Assembly: GCF_022682495.2 (NCBI RefSeq)
Contig: NC_071388.1
Location: 175,861,622-175,925,621 of the forward strand
Direction of reading: 5' to 3'
DNA length: 64,000 bases
From: Desmodus rotundus
Taxonomy: Eukaryota; Chordata; Mammalia; Chiroptera; Phyllostomidae
The number at the start of each line of letters is the position of its first letter. Positions within the stretch are counted from its first letter, which is position 1. Both the position numbers and the translations under genes were made by a program. This document shows positions 24,186 to 35,790 of this stretch, piece after piece. The notes beneath the pieces are model-generated. The model saw only the letters and a program-made list of their open reading frames with translations. It was not told where the DNA came from and did not search any database.

Positions 24186-24233
24186 ATTTGTGTGTATGTG
24201 TATGTGTGCGTGTGTGAGAGAGAGAGGGAAAGC
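24186..24233. repeat. (TG)n/(GA)n simple repeat
   Basis: TGTGTGTATGTGTATGTGTG is followed by GCGTGTGTGAGAGAGAGAG. It lies within the interrupted L1M 3' UTR. Confidence 0.8.
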
Positions 24234-24775
24234 ATAATCATCCCATCACCACAATCAAAATAATAAACATTTCCATCACACCAGAAGTATCTGGTGTCAT
24301 TTTGTAATTCTTCCCTCCCTGCATGCACATCCCTCATCCCTAAGCAATCACTGATCTTCTTTCTGTCATTATAGGTTAGATTACATTATCCTAGAATTTT
24401 ATAGATGTGGAATAATAGAATATATTGTCATTTTCATGTAGCTTTTTCACACAGAATAATTATTTTGAGATTCACACATTTTGCTATGCACAACTGCTGT
24501 ACATTCCTTTTTATTATTGAGTAGTATTGAATTATATGAATATATCGAGTTTGTTTTTTCATCCATCTGTTGATACTTGTGTTCCCAATTTTGGGGTATT
24601 AAGTTAGTATGAGCTTTTATGTATGAGTTTTGTATAGCTATATATTCCTTTTTTCCAATCAAATGGTGGGATTATAGAGTAGGCATATGTTTAACTCTTA
24701 AGAAACTCCCAAACTGTATTGCAAAGCAATTGTACCCTTTTCATTCTTAAATGAAGTAGTTATTTTTAAATGTAG

Positions 24776-25204
24776 GTTACAAAAACCCATAAGTGATAAA
24801 AATATAGAGTCATGATAAAAAGTAGGTGAGTGATGTTTGTCCTTCTTTAGTATATTCTTGAAACTGGTATTTCTCAAAAAAAACCCTTTTTTTAACTACA
24901 GTTTTCTAAGAGTTGTCAAATAGCTTCATCTGTCAAATTAGCTTTTCAAAGGTCAGAGGGTTGCTCAATTTGTGGACAATCTAGGACATGGGTGGTTGGA
25001 ATTCACTGTAATATGTACTCAGTCATTTGTTGATTACACTAAGAGAATGAGAAACTGGGAATCTGAGGTCCACAAAAGTGCTTCTGGGCCCGATATACAT
25101 TTTACATCAAATACTTACATCCAGTACTTCTCATAGACCGCATTACCCTGTTTCAATCATATTATCTGATATAGCAATTACTAGATATCACCTAGCAGGG
25201 GGGA

Positions 25205-25206
<2 letters not shown>
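24776..25206. other. A+T-rich intergenic DNA, nothing recognised
   Basis: No repeat or gene signature was recognised. Confidence 0.4.

Positions 25207-25255
<49 letters not shown>
25207..25255. repeat. (TA)n microsatellite, about 24 units
   Basis: An uninterrupted AT alternation follows a short G/A run. It is long enough to be length-polymorphic and to extrude as a cruciform. Confidence 0.95.
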
Positions 25256-25257
<2 letters not shown>

Positions 25258-25980
25258 CTTTTTCTAATGTTAATTTCCCTTAAGACAAACATGGGAGAGA
25301 AATAATTATAAAGTTTCTAAAATGTGTGTCCTAATTCCTTCATATCTGAACTTATATAGACTTAGATATTTTCATATTGTGCTTTGTATTAATGCATTCA
25401 TTGTAAGAAAAGTTTACGTTTTGATCCACATATTTGTTATAGTTTTGAAATTTTAATCTATATACTTGTGTTTTTTTTAATAATTAAGCAGAGATGCTTT
25501 TTCATGACGTGGAGGAGGTCGAGCTATGAATCTCCTCCTAACATCAGGTTTGTAAGACTCCACTGGCACATACCTGTAGAAGCACCTGGAGTATTATGCT
25601 ACTGGCTAGCACTGTGAACACAGCTTAGACTGTTTATGAGGTAACATTTTTTAAAAGCCACACTAGTACTTTAAACTTAAACTTCCCATCCTTTAATTAA
25701 AATTACATTTTCCATACTTCGCATAAATCTTGGCAGCACATGGCGCTGTTTTGCTTTTATTTCTTTTTGATCCATTGTGTTTGTTTTTGTTTTTTTGGTG
25801 TTCAGTACTCAAAGAAACTTGGCAAAACTATAAAGTATGAAATATCTATTTCAAGTGATTTTAGACTCTAAATTACCCATGAAACCCTAGTAGAGCAGGT
25901 TGCATGAAGTTACATTGTTGAAGATGTCATGTTAGTAACACCTGTGTGCCATGTGAGGGAGCAAATACATTTTTTGCTTG
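25256..25980. other. A+T-rich intergenic DNA, nothing recognised
   Basis: No repeat family could be named. Around 25499-25540 'gtggaggaggtcgagc' and 'gaatctcctcc' give a small imperfect hairpin of no known class. Confidence 0.4.
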
Positions 25981-25983
25981 AGG

Positions 25984-26082
25984 CACTCCCCTGCAAATTA
26001 CCTAGGCCAACACAAGGACTTCATTGAAGTTTATGGACTCAAAACTTATGTTTTCCCATGAGTATAAAAATGTTTTAATGAT
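25984..26082 (+). repeat. Unidentified repeat, copy A of an inverted pair
   Basis: Over a 44-bp core (26007-26050) this copy matches the reverse complement of 26822-26865 at 41 of 44 positions, with weaker similarity on both sides. Translated on the plus strand the core gives HKDFIEVYGLKTYV before a stop. The family is not recognised; it could be an old transposon, retrovirus-like element or pseudogene. Confidence 0.6.
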
Positions 26083-26789
26083 AGTAGAAGAAATTACACA
26101 TTACTGTCAAGCAGGCTAGTCACATTTTCCTCTCTACAAATTCTTAAAATTAAAAAGCTAACTCAAGACAACATACAAATATTCACACTGTCTATTATTA
26201 CCCTTGCTTGACATTATTTTTATAGTCAGATATCTCATTCTGCTATAGAAGAACCATTTTACCAGTTACCATCATATCTTTTAGGACTTCCTAATTTAAT
26301 AACCTATAATCAAAAAAGAGATATACACTGCCCTAGCCATTCCATTTTAATCATCCTTCCTTTAGTCTCTCTCTTTTCCTCAGGATAATAACATTAGCTC
26401 TCTTGGATAATAAATAACTCCAATAAATGTTTTAAAAATGCCCGCTACTGAATACTGTTATAGTGACCTGTTAGTGATACTTTTCAGTCTCAGCTACCTC
26501 ATGGGCAGTTACAGTGTCCATCACCATGCAAGAATCAATGCTCTCCACTCCTGCTAAGAAAATCAAAAACGCGACCTTCAATCCACATTTATTTCTATTT
26601 CTCTGGACCCTATTTGAGACAAGCATTTTTTTTTGATTATTGGACAATAGCTAACAGACTATAACATCTGAGACAATGTAAGCAAGTAAAGTGATCTTAG
26701 AATAATCATAGCTTATCTCTGGAATCATTTTCTGGTCATGGTGTGTGAAGTCAGAAACTGTAAAGGGTCTGGGACTTACCCTGCTTGCA
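26083..26789. other. Spacer between the inverted copies
   Basis: A+T-rich sequence with no recognised repeat. If the inverted copies are ends of one element, this is its interior, but no coding capacity is visible. Confidence 0.4.
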
Positions 26790-26890
26790 TATTAAAACAT
26801 TTCATACTCATTGAAAACCATGACATAAGTTTTGAGTCCATTAACTTCGATGAAGTCCTTGTGTTTGCCTAAATGATATGTGGGAGAGTG
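26790..26890 (-). repeat. Unidentified repeat, copy B of an inverted pair
   Basis: This is the inverted partner of 25984-26082. On the minus strand the core translates as HKDFIEVNGLKTYV followed by a short open tail ending in a stop, agreeing with copy A except at one residue in that run. Shared reading frame in both copies suggests that the ancestral sequence was coding. Confidence 0.6.
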
Positions 26891-27759
26891 TGTTCAGACA
26901 TGAACTGTACCCACTACCCTATAAGACAACAAATTAGTTTGAAACAGATACACAAACACACACACTCAAAACCTCTGGATGAAGGAACAAACAATTTATG
27001 CACCTAGGACCTTCTGTGAGTCCCTCGCCCTCCAATTTCTTGTGAGATGGTACCTATTATTTGTAGGTACTGGCACATAGGAGTTAAACGCTGAAATTAT
27101 GAAACTTTGACCTTCCATAGCAGTTGATGGCACATCTGCTTTCCTACCTTTCAGAGGCAGCAAGACCTTTACTCTAAATGCAAACAATTCTTCATAGAGG
27201 AGGGGAGAGAGAGTCTCTTGCTTTCCTTCATCAACATGGAATGTCACTGTATTTTATTTCTCTTAGAATGCAAGCAAATGGCTTCAATGAAGGCAAGATT
27301 TTAGCTAAATCCCTGGGTGCAAACCATGATTTCTAACTTCCAAGGCATGTGTCTCATTCAACTGGTCTATAATTCAGCTTTCTCTTTGCAAAGAAAGCCC
27401 TCACTAAAGAATAATGAAAATATTAAGTGAATGTTGTCTTTGACAGTGTAAATAGGTGACATCTGAGAAGAACAAAACAGCCTCATTAAATTGAAGAGAA
27501 AAATATTAAAATTCAGGGTGGATGAGGTACCTTAAATTTGAAGAATCTGTATTTAGAGAAGAGGGAGCTAGCTACATGAAGAAAAAGCTCAAAAGATCTT
27601 CATTAGGGTACCCTTGAGCCACATAATAAATCCATTAAGCCAGACAAGGAATAAGCAGAAATTGAATGTTGAAGCTCACAAAGGGCTAGGATACTTGAGT
27701 TCTCACTAGCTGGTGTGAAGATTCCATGTTGAACACCTGAGTCATTTCGCAGAGACTCC
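26891..27759. other. Intergenic DNA, nothing recognised
   Basis: An 83-codon minus-strand frame at 26996-27247 has no recognisable domain. No repeat family was identified. Confidence 0.4.
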
Positions 27760-28369
27760 AGAAAGGGTAAACTGTAGTAGTGAATCCAAAATAGCCAATG
27801 TAAAGCTTACTCCAAACTTGTTCTAAGAAACTTAAAGACAAGGCTGAAAAGAACTACAAAAAATTGAATGCCTTTGAGAATAAAGAATAACACACTTTGA
27901 AGAAACAACAGAAATGACCAAGGACAACAAAACTTACAATGTCCAGAAAATCATCAAAATTACTAAGCAGTAACATGAGACCCATACCAACAGCACTAAA
28001 TACAGAGTGATGAACATTACTGAACTATTAAATAAGTACTTTAAAGCAGCAATTATAGTTGTGTTAAAATCTAAAGGAAAATATGTTAAATGTAACAAGA
28101 GAAGTGAAAAATATAAAAGAGAATTCCATATAATATGTAGAATAACAAAATATTAGAAAGTAATGTTCATTGAATGCTATACAAGAAGGAAAAAATAGTG
28201 AACTTAAAGACCAGAAAAGTTATACCAGCAATTTAGTAAAGTATTTTTATGTTAAAAACACTGAAAAAATTGCATAATCATCTCTTTAAATGTGCAAGAA
28301 TATTTGGCCAAAATTAAAAACTATTCAAGATAAAAAATCTTAAAAACTAATGATAAAAGGTGACTTGAT
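27760..28369 (+). mobile_element. Probable L1 ORF1 / HAL1-like relic, sense
   Basis: Purine-rich plus strand of the type 'gaaaagaactacaaaaaatt', 'aagagaagtgaaaaatataa' and 'aaagagaattccatataata' resembles the ORF1 coiled-coil region of old LINE-1 or HAL1 elements. ORF2-like sequence follows in the same orientation. It is diverged and stops are many. Confidence 0.45.
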
Positions 28370-29465
28370 CGGTTTGATTACTGACATCAACAAACAAACA
28401 AAAAACCCACTTGGTTAATACCATTCCTAAAAGAGCAGTGCTGAACCCGCCCCACCACCGCTAAAACAGAATGTCAGGATGAGGTGAGAATGCCCTCTCA
28501 CCTGACTTTCATTCAGCACTCCATTGGAGGTTTACTCTGTGTAATAAAAAAGGAGAGAAATTAAAGCATAGGTTATGGAAAGGAAGAAATACAACTATCT
28601 GTATTCTCAGAGAATATGATCCAGAATTTAGAATATCCCATAGAATCTGTAAGGAAGTTACTAGAAATAATGATGCATTTTTAAACTCTGTGGTGTGTGT
28701 TCAATACACAAGATTTGACTTTGGGTGTTGGGCACATGGTACGCGATGTGCAGATCACGTGTCGTAGAAATGTACACATGAAACCAATAGGACCATATGA
28801 ACAAATGTCACCCCAATACATTTAATTAAAATGAAAATAAAATAAACCAGTTGCATTTTTATCTACTTGCAACATTTGTGAATTAAATGAAAAGAACATG
28901 GTTACTATAATAAGATCCAAAATATCAAATTTACAGGGATAAGTTAATATATATGTATATACACAATTTCAAATCTATGAAAATAGAAAAATAAATCAAT
29001 ATAAAACATCAGAGTCCATAAATTTATCCACACATCCATGATCAATGGGAATCCTTAGTAACATGTCAAGGTAATTCAGTGGAGAAAGGGTATTCTTTTC
29101 CAAAACAATTTGCTGAAACAACAAGATATTCATATGGACAAATCAAAATAAAAGTGAGTTTTAAATACAAAAATAACAATGCAGACATCAGGCATAATCA
29201 TTAAAATTAAAACTATTAAAAAAATAAGAAGAGATAGAAACTCTTCCCCATCTTAAGTTTCCATGGATAGAAAACAGAAAGCATCAAACAAACAAAAAGG
29301 TAAATGACACTTTAAATGAAATACTTTTGCTCCTCTAAATATACTACTAGGACATTGAAAAGGCAAGTCATGAGTTGAGAGAGAGAATATATTTGTAAAG
29401 TACCTTTGAATATATTTTTTTAAATTCTGGTAAATCAATTTTAAAAATGGGCAACATATTTGGAT
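28370..29465 (+). mobile_element. L1 ORF2 relic, sense, with nested younger L1 tail
   Basis: Landmarks are 'ttaataccattcctaaaaga' then 'gcagtgctga', 'gaagaaatacaactatctgt', 'gaatatgatccagaatttag', and after the nested insert 'ccagttgcatttttatctac', 'tggagaaagggtattctttt' and 'tcaattttaaaaatgggcaa'. This is the reverse transcriptase and C-terminal region of ORF2 in order. No intact frame. Confidence 0.8.
28718..28846 (+). mobile_element. Nested 5'-truncated L1 3' end, sense
   Basis: The text 'gactttgggtgttgggcaca', 'atgtacacatgaaaccaata' and 'atgtcaccccaatacattta' is the terminal ~110 bp of the same L1 type as 10680-11400. It ends in an A-rich tail (ATGAAAATAAAATAAA). The host ORF2 text resumes immediately after it. 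Confidence 0.85.
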
Positions 29466-30141
29466 GTATACGTGTCCGTGTTTGTCTCAACGGGGGCCCA
29501 GCAACAGAACAGCTGCTGTCCGGAACACTGCAGACTACCATGCCGGGGGAGGAAGAGAGAGCCGTCTGGATAATCTAACACTAGCGACTAAACACACTGG
29601 CATAGAAGTAACATACTTCACTGTTGCTCAAACTCATTGGCCAGAATTAGTCACGTGGCCACACCAAACCACCAGGGAGCTAAAAATGAAATCCTACTCT
29701 GGTTGGAAGTGGGAATTATTAATGAACAGTAATTATGTTAATGAATCAACAAGTCAAACTGGTTGTTTCTAAATAAACTGTCATATTAAATTATACGGCT
29801 TGATGAATTTTTACAATTCTTCCTAGGAATGATTCTTATAATATGTTCTTAACTGGAAAGTTTTGGAAGATGCCCTGGGTTACAAGTCTGGGGCGGTTTC
29901 AAAGCTGAACTGAAATTTATGGGCATGATTGGATTTATAATAAATACAGTATGACCTTTGCTGACGTTCAGGACTGAACTCCAGTGGGTCCAACTCAGGA
30001 ATCTTTAAGCATGCTAATCACATTTAAAGACATTGTCAGAAGTCTGTTCTACACTGCCGTAAGAAGTCAGAATGGATGTTCCTCGTATACTGTTTTTCTG
30101 AGCACTGAATAAGTGTTGCTTTTTATCCCAACAAGCCTTTG
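29466..30141. other. Unassigned intergenic DNA
   Basis: From 29466 to about 29770 the composition shifts to GC-richer text with an open frame of 102 codons on the plus strand. I do not recognise it and see no splice or promoter context. It begins exactly where the L1 similarity ends. Confidence 0.35.
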
Positions 30142-31090
30142 TGTAACAGGGTGCAGCCAAGGGGGGGGCAAATATGGATTTGTAATGGGGCCCAGAAATC
30201 AGGGTGTCCAGGGAATATTAGAAAAAAAAAATATATATAGAATGTCCTCACCCTCCTCCCAAGTCTGAGCTGGGGATGGGACACAGGGAGCAGGGCCATT
30301 GAGAGCTGTTTTGTAGAGCAACAGCTTTGCAGCTAACGCTTGGCATGGCCATTTAACACATCTATAACCTTTAATTGGTTTCATAGATATGTTAAATAGC
30401 TATGGCCTTGTTTTGAGCCAGGGGGATGGAAGTGACTTCCACCCAAGATGTAACTGGGAAGCAGCTCCCTCTGGTTACAGCCCCTGTGTGAGAGCTTGGA
30501 GAAGATTGGCTCCGTGACATGGGGCCACACCTGCCCAGACTAACTACGGCAACCCAGTAAAGCTGGAAGAATACGGGAAAGTTGGCAGGTGTAACTGGTT
30601 GTAGGAGGAGTCAGAAATGGGGCTGCAGAGGAAGACTGGTGCTGGTATTTAAACGCAGGCACGGCAGCCATGCCAAGAAGGGACCACACAGCTTTGGCAG
30701 AGTGGGGATGTCGAAGCTTGGGCAAGAGTTAGGACCTGCAGCTTTGGGGTGCTCCATTTTGCCATGTGGCTTAGGAAGGAGGAGACTTTGCCTGGAAGAA
30801 AACGGGTGAAAAGACTCTTGCTGGTGGGCCATGAGAAGGTGCCACATGGTTTTGGATTAACTAGAGATCGTGGGGTCGACACAGCTGATGGTGCCGGAAA
30901 CCTGAGTCTCGGACTTCTACTTCTTTTCCTGAGATACGGTACCCCAGAATGGGTAGAGGGAGAAGGAAGGACTGTGTGTGTCTATGAGTATTCTGAAGGA
31001 CTTTAGTATTTTAATGAAGACATTAAATCATTACTCTAAGTCTGTACAACTTTTAAATAAATAATTCCTTTCCTTTTCACCAATCTCTGG
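30142..31090 (+). repeat. LTR-like element
   Basis: A GC-richer 950-bp block begins TGTAACAGGGTGCAGCC. It contains a TATA-like TATTTAAACGCAGG at about 30646 and an AATAAA signal in 'cttttaaataaataattcc' near 31056, followed by 'ccttttcaccaatctctgg'. The downstream part resembles 19170-19215. The overlapping frames on both strands at 30540-31006 are not genes. Boundaries and family are uncertain. Confidence 0.45.
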
Positions 31091-31419
31091 CATTGAGAGA
31101 CGTCTTTCCCCTGGCGGTGGTGGGCAAAGAAAACTTAGTATGGGGGGAGGAACCCCCAGAAAAGAAGGGGGTGTCCTTTGGTAATAGTATATTGTTCACC
31201 CCCCCCCCCCCGGGTCTGTTCTGTAACATTTGCACTTACCAATTCATCTCTTTGGTACATCCTTACCCACTTTCTCAGACTGAGAAGCTTATTCTCCTAG
31301 TTCCAGCTTCCAAAACACTTCTGTGCTTCTTTTCTTATTCCTGTTAGTTATGTTTGCTGCATTCTCTGTGTTAGCAGTACCTTCACGTAAAGCTAGTACA
31401 TAGTACATCTCTACTTACA
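31091..31419. other. Unassigned DNA beyond the LTR-like block
   Basis: This includes a C14 homopolymer at about 31199-31212. It may contain the end of the LTR-like element (GGCGGTGGTGGGCAAAG) but no clear boundary is visible. Confidence 0.35.
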
Positions 31420-31565
31420 CTAAAACTGTATCTCTACCAATGTCCTTTTCAGTGTTTTAATCGTGGCCCTAAATGTCTCAGTTTTACAAGATTCGCACGC
31501 GTTTTATCTGTGTTCACCCACATCAAGTATGGCACTCGTTCCGTAAATATTTGCTCAATCCATAA
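31420..31565 (+). repeat. Possible L2 LINE 3' end, sense
   Basis: The final part, 'gtatggcactcgttccgtaa' followed by 'atatttgctcaatcca', has the layout of the L2 3' terminus (a 'gcacagt...agtaggcgctcaataaatatttg' decay). Low identity. Confidence 0.35.
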
Positions 31566-31853
31566 AGACATGACTGCAGAGGAGAATGAAGATACAGCCG
31601 TTCAAAAATATTTTCAATCTAAAAATCATATGACAAAATAATGTAATAGGAGCTAAAAACACAATTTCATGACCCAAAATTAGTATACTAATAAAACATA
31701 TTTTGTAAAAAGTTGGTGAAAAGCACTTAGATTGCTTAAACTGCTGATTCATAGAACTTTGCATACACTGATGAGGATGAATTAAACTTCAAAACTTAAC
31801 AAAGGTACTTTAAATATATTAAAATAATTTTACAGATGATTTGGGATGGTAGA

Positions 31854-31964
31854 CAAGGTGGGACAAAAGTAAGTTTACAGTTATTTATAAGAAAAGTAAT
31901 ACAATAATTAATAAATAATAACACAAGAATAATTACAACTGTAAACCACTTTTACTCCAACATG
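31854..31964. mobile_element. Mariner-type MITE, second copy
   Basis: CAAGGTGGGACAAAAGTAAG at the left and CCACTTTTACTCCAACATG at the right are diverged terminal inverted repeats. The core 'taatacaataattaataaat' matches the MITE at 17264-17386. TA follows the right end; the left flank has TA two bases away. Confidence 0.75.
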
Positions 31965-33826
31965 TATAATGAGAAAAATGACTCAAAGTAAATTCCTAAA
32001 GCATTTTCTTCAGAGAACAGGGCTTGTTAAAAATCCTAAATAAATTCAAAGACACGTTTCCATCATCTTGTTTTTTAACTCATTTTGCGTTTGGCCTTTA
32101 GGCAAGTCTGAACTCATTCTTATTTACTAAATTAACTATAATAAGGAATTTCCTCATTTCAGGGAAGGAAGGATTAAAAAAAAGAAACTTGAGGTAAGAG
32201 AGGATAATAGTCTAGAAGAAACACACAACAAAGTCATTTGGCTAAAAATGCAGAATGATTCTAATACCTGCAGATTCCTGTAGAATGAGAGTAGACAAGT
32301 TCCTCTATACCTGACTTTTAGGTCAATTCAGAGCCTTTGCTGAAGATCTTGAGAAATCCTCTCGGCTGAAGATGTGAAGGATGCAGACTAAGTGCCAAAA
32401 TAGTGATGAGAGTGATGGAAAGCATTTCACACTATATACATGTGTGGTAATTTAAAAAGGGATTTTATAAGTGGTAAGTGGTACAACTAGTATTCAGGAA
32501 GTCCTGCTGAATGCATGATTAATAATAAATATGAATTCCCTTAGGTCAAACAAGAATGTCCTCAGTCGAGACCAAGTCCTTCCAGGCTGCTTGCAAACGC
32601 ATTCTGAAATACTTCAAAGAGTATCCTTTTAAAAGTATTTTGCAGACCAAAAAAAATGTAATATCAGGTACAAATTATTTCTTTCTAGGTAAGGGCTTAA
32701 AAACAAGATCTCATTCTTGGGTCACAAGGTTTTGTATGATGTGAGAAGATATATTAAATGACTATTTATATTTCATAAGTTACTATTGTTGAGATTATTA
32801 ATATATTCTGGTAAAAGTTTTAAGCAACATAATTAAGGATTTAAAATTTAAAATGCCTTTCTTATGATAGCTGGTAAGCCTTGCTACTAAAATTAATTTT
32901 CTGCCTACATGCTAGAATGTGATATATTTTTTCTTTTTGGAAAAGAGAATTGTAATTTAATCTTTCCCTTGTATTTCATATTTAAGGCATTATGTTTTTT
33001 GCATGTATTATACCTTAACAAATTGTGAAAGAATACTACAAAAAAGTCTAGTCTTATAATATACTAATATCACATTTTTTTGCCTTTCTATTCACAGTAA
33101 AAAACTATCTTTTATGAACTGATTAATCTTGCCCAGGTGTTGGAGATTATCTAAATGCTTCCATCCCTCACACTCTATGTTTAAACAATGGCTTTGCATC
33201 CCACTGTGCTTCTCAGTCATCTTTTTGTTCCCTAAATTAATAAAGGAATGAATAACAAAGCTGTCTTTAACTCATACCTTTTTTACTGTAGGCAGTGATT
33301 TTATGTTTTTGATCAATTACTCCCTTTCAGGTTGGTTTAAAAATTAAATCAAAGCAAAAATACCCCTGCTGAACTCAGTTTACAAACAAAGGTGGACAGG
33401 AATCCTGAAAAATTCCTGAAGAATTCAGAAGTGCACCATCATCTCGGAACCTAACCTTTAGAAACTTGGCCTTGGCCCAACCATGTATAGAGCCTGTTGA
33501 CATTTTCATTTTATTCTAAATGCATCTTTGAAAATCACTTCTTTTTAACTTCAAGAGGAAGGAAAAATCCTTCATATACAATTCCAGAAACTGAAATTAC
33601 CTTAGTGTTCCTCTCGCCGACAAGCTGTGTCTTTCGCTTCACACATTCTCCCTCTCTGCCATAAATTAAGCACATATGCTGGAGTGCAAACGTGCAGTAC
33701 AATCCATTGTACTTTGTGTTACCAATCTGAAATAAAGGTCTAGGGCAAAGTACTGGGAGAAAACATCATTCCATGAGGGTGAATACTCTTGGGAATTTTC
33801 TTACAAGTCAAGAAATGTAAACATAG
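31965..33826. other. A+T-rich DNA, apparently single-copy
   Basis: No repeat was named here. The exon-like segment 32545-32667 is listed separately. The part at about 33100-33260 has balanced composition and could hold a conserved non-coding element. Confidence 0.4.
32545..32667 (+). other. Exon-like segment with a 37-codon frame
   Basis: A weak acceptor (AATTCCCTTAG, ending 32544) precedes an ATG at 32556 with A at -3. The frame stays open through 37 codons to CAG|GTACAA, a possible donor at 32668, and beyond it to 32744. The first half uses C/G-ending codons (GTC GAG ACC AAG TCC TTC CAG), unlike the A+T-rich surroundings. The peptide begins MSSVETKSFQAACKRILKYF and matches no family I know. 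It could be an exon, a retropseudogene fragment or chance. Confidence 0.2.
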
Positions 33827-34034
33827 GCCCTGGCCAGTCTGGCTCAGTGGATTGAGCACTGGCCTTGGAACCAAAGGGTCCCTGGTTTGATTCCCAGTCA
33901 GGGCACAGGCCTGGGTTGTGGGCCAGGTCCCCAGGGGGCATGTGAGAAGCAACCACTCATTGAGGTTTCTTTCCCTCTCTTCCTCCCTCCCTCCCTCCCT
34001 CTCTAAAAAAAATAAATAAAATATTTTTAAAAAG
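33827..34034 (+). mobile_element. Ves SINE, sense
   Basis: It starts GCCCTGGCCAGTCTGGCTCA and has the A/B-box-like tRNA region (GTGGATTGAGC; GGTTTGATTCCC), then CCCAGTCAGGGCACAGGCCT. A CT-rich run of (CTCCC) units precedes the A-rich tail. Imperfect flanking repeats 'aagaaatgtaaacata' and 'aagaaatttatactcata' are visible. A 102-codon minus-strand frame here is spurious. Confidence 0.95.
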
Positions 34035-35469
34035 AAATTTATACTCATAGAAAATGTTTTTCATGTTTTTAGGTCTTTCTTTTCATCCCCCCACCAATCC
34101 TGTGGATTTAGGATTTCTCCTGACTTCCTAACATTTAAAAGAAGAAGAGTGAACTTGTGTGAGATGTCCCTTAAATTTGCTATTACCCATACAGTGCTTA
34201 GCATATTTTCTGTCACAATCTAACCACTCTAAAAACATTAGTCACTGAAATTATTTTAAGCTTTTTATGGAAACTGAAAAGTATACTCTTTTTTTTATGA
34301 TGTGTTTAATAAAAAATTGCTAATGTCTCTAGTTATTTATATGCCACAAAGAAATTGAGCCATGGCAAGACAGCTTAGGATAAAACGGGAAAGTGTAAAG
34401 TAGTTACAATACGTTCAACCGAGGAAACGATCCAAAGCTTGCTTTAGTTCTACTTGTTTTATTTAAGGTAGAGATAATATCAAGGAAAGTAACATTCTCA
34501 TCTAATACCTTTTCTGTCTCTTTGACTGTACTTTCAAACATGGCTGATAGCTCTGAATAGGGCGTGGGTGATCAGTCATTTGACAGATGTGTGCCTTTTC
34601 CAAAGTGAATCACTTTTATTAAAATATATTGTGAGTGGCATTTTACCTGTAAGGCCTGGCATTTTAGAGGTTAGAATAGTACTTCTGCTAAAAATAATGA
34701 TAGGCTATGACTCTTACAAATAATAAACACCTGCCATTGTACATATAGAAAAAGGAAGTGAAACACTTCATGTCAAAGATTTAATTCTTTTCTGTTTCAT
34801 GATCAAAACTGCTAAGCACCTTACACATCCAATAAATGGACCAATACTTCATTGTCATGCTAGGAACTGCAACCCTTACATCATTCTACTTCATACCATC
34901 CCCACCAATTGCTGAACACGTTAGTTTTCCTTCTCTAAAGGGACATTGGAGACATTTTCATAATGAAGTGTAGGCTCATTTTGAAAGAAGACTATTATTT
35001 AATAAGGATAAAAGTCATCAGTCTAGGTTAAGCAAAAGAAATGTAAATGCCTGACTAGGAGGAATAACAAAAAAATAAAATAGTTTAGGTCAATGATTGA
35101 GCCTGAAACTATTATTCTTGTACATAAATTCATTTGATATTAAATAAATAATAAGTATTCAATTTAGGGAGTTATTTCCATTTAACAGAAATATAGATCC
35201 TTATATAAAAGCAAGAATAATAATTTTTCTATAAAAGTATTGTCTTTTCAATATGCATGTACATGTACAACTTTATCTTCACATATATATCTAATTCTCT
35301 AAGGTTGGGTGAATTGTAGGGTAGAGAAAGAAAAAGGAGGGAAGAAAAAATATGGGAAATAGAAAATACAGATTATTTGTTTTAATTACTCAGAATACAC
35401 CCACTAAAAAGGAAAATAAAAAAAGGTACTACACATCAAACTTGATAGCAATCGTGGTTTTCTGGTCTT
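34035..35469. other. A+T-rich intergenic DNA
   Basis: No repeat or gene was recognised. A segment at about 34540-34680 of mixed composition is a weak candidate for conserved non-coding sequence. Confidence 0.4.
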
Positions 35470-35790
35470 ATTCATGAATTAATTCCAGAAATATTTATTG
35501 AGCATCCACTGCATAGAGGTTACTGCCCTTGATCCTGGCAATATAGACGAATAAATCACGGTTCTTTATATCAAATGTCTAAGAGAAAGATGAACTTATA
35601 CATGTACTAAAGTAAGTTAGGATCAGAATATAAAGTGCACATGGATTAACAACTGGACAACAGAAGGAGATTCATTATATTCTCATCACATAGGGAAAGG
35701 GAGGAGGAGGACCTCATTAAGCCATACTGGTCTACCATGGAGGTAATGAATGAGTTGGGATTTTAAGGAAGACTACAAATTTGCTAGACA
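35470..35790 (-). repeat. L2 LINE 3' fragment, antisense
   Basis: The run 'aatatttattgagcatccac' then TGCATAGAGGTTACTGCCC is the antisense L2 3' terminus ('aatatttattgagcacctac...tgtgctag'). Further on, 'gaggaggaggacctcattaa' and 'atgaatgagttgggatttta' keep the expected order. Ends approximate. Confidence 0.6.

Larger units (their letters stand above)
23886..24775 (-). mobile_element. Old L1M 3' end, antisense, interrupted by a Ves SINE
   Basis: Landmarks in order: 'tttaattgaggtataattga', 'acatttaaagtgtacaatca', 'ccatcaccacaatcaaaata', 'catccctaagcaatcactga', 'ccatctgttgatacttgtgt' and 'actcccaaactgtattgcaa'. These follow the antisense 3' UTR of the older L1M families. The Ves at 23961-24164 splits it. 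Confidence 0.8.
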
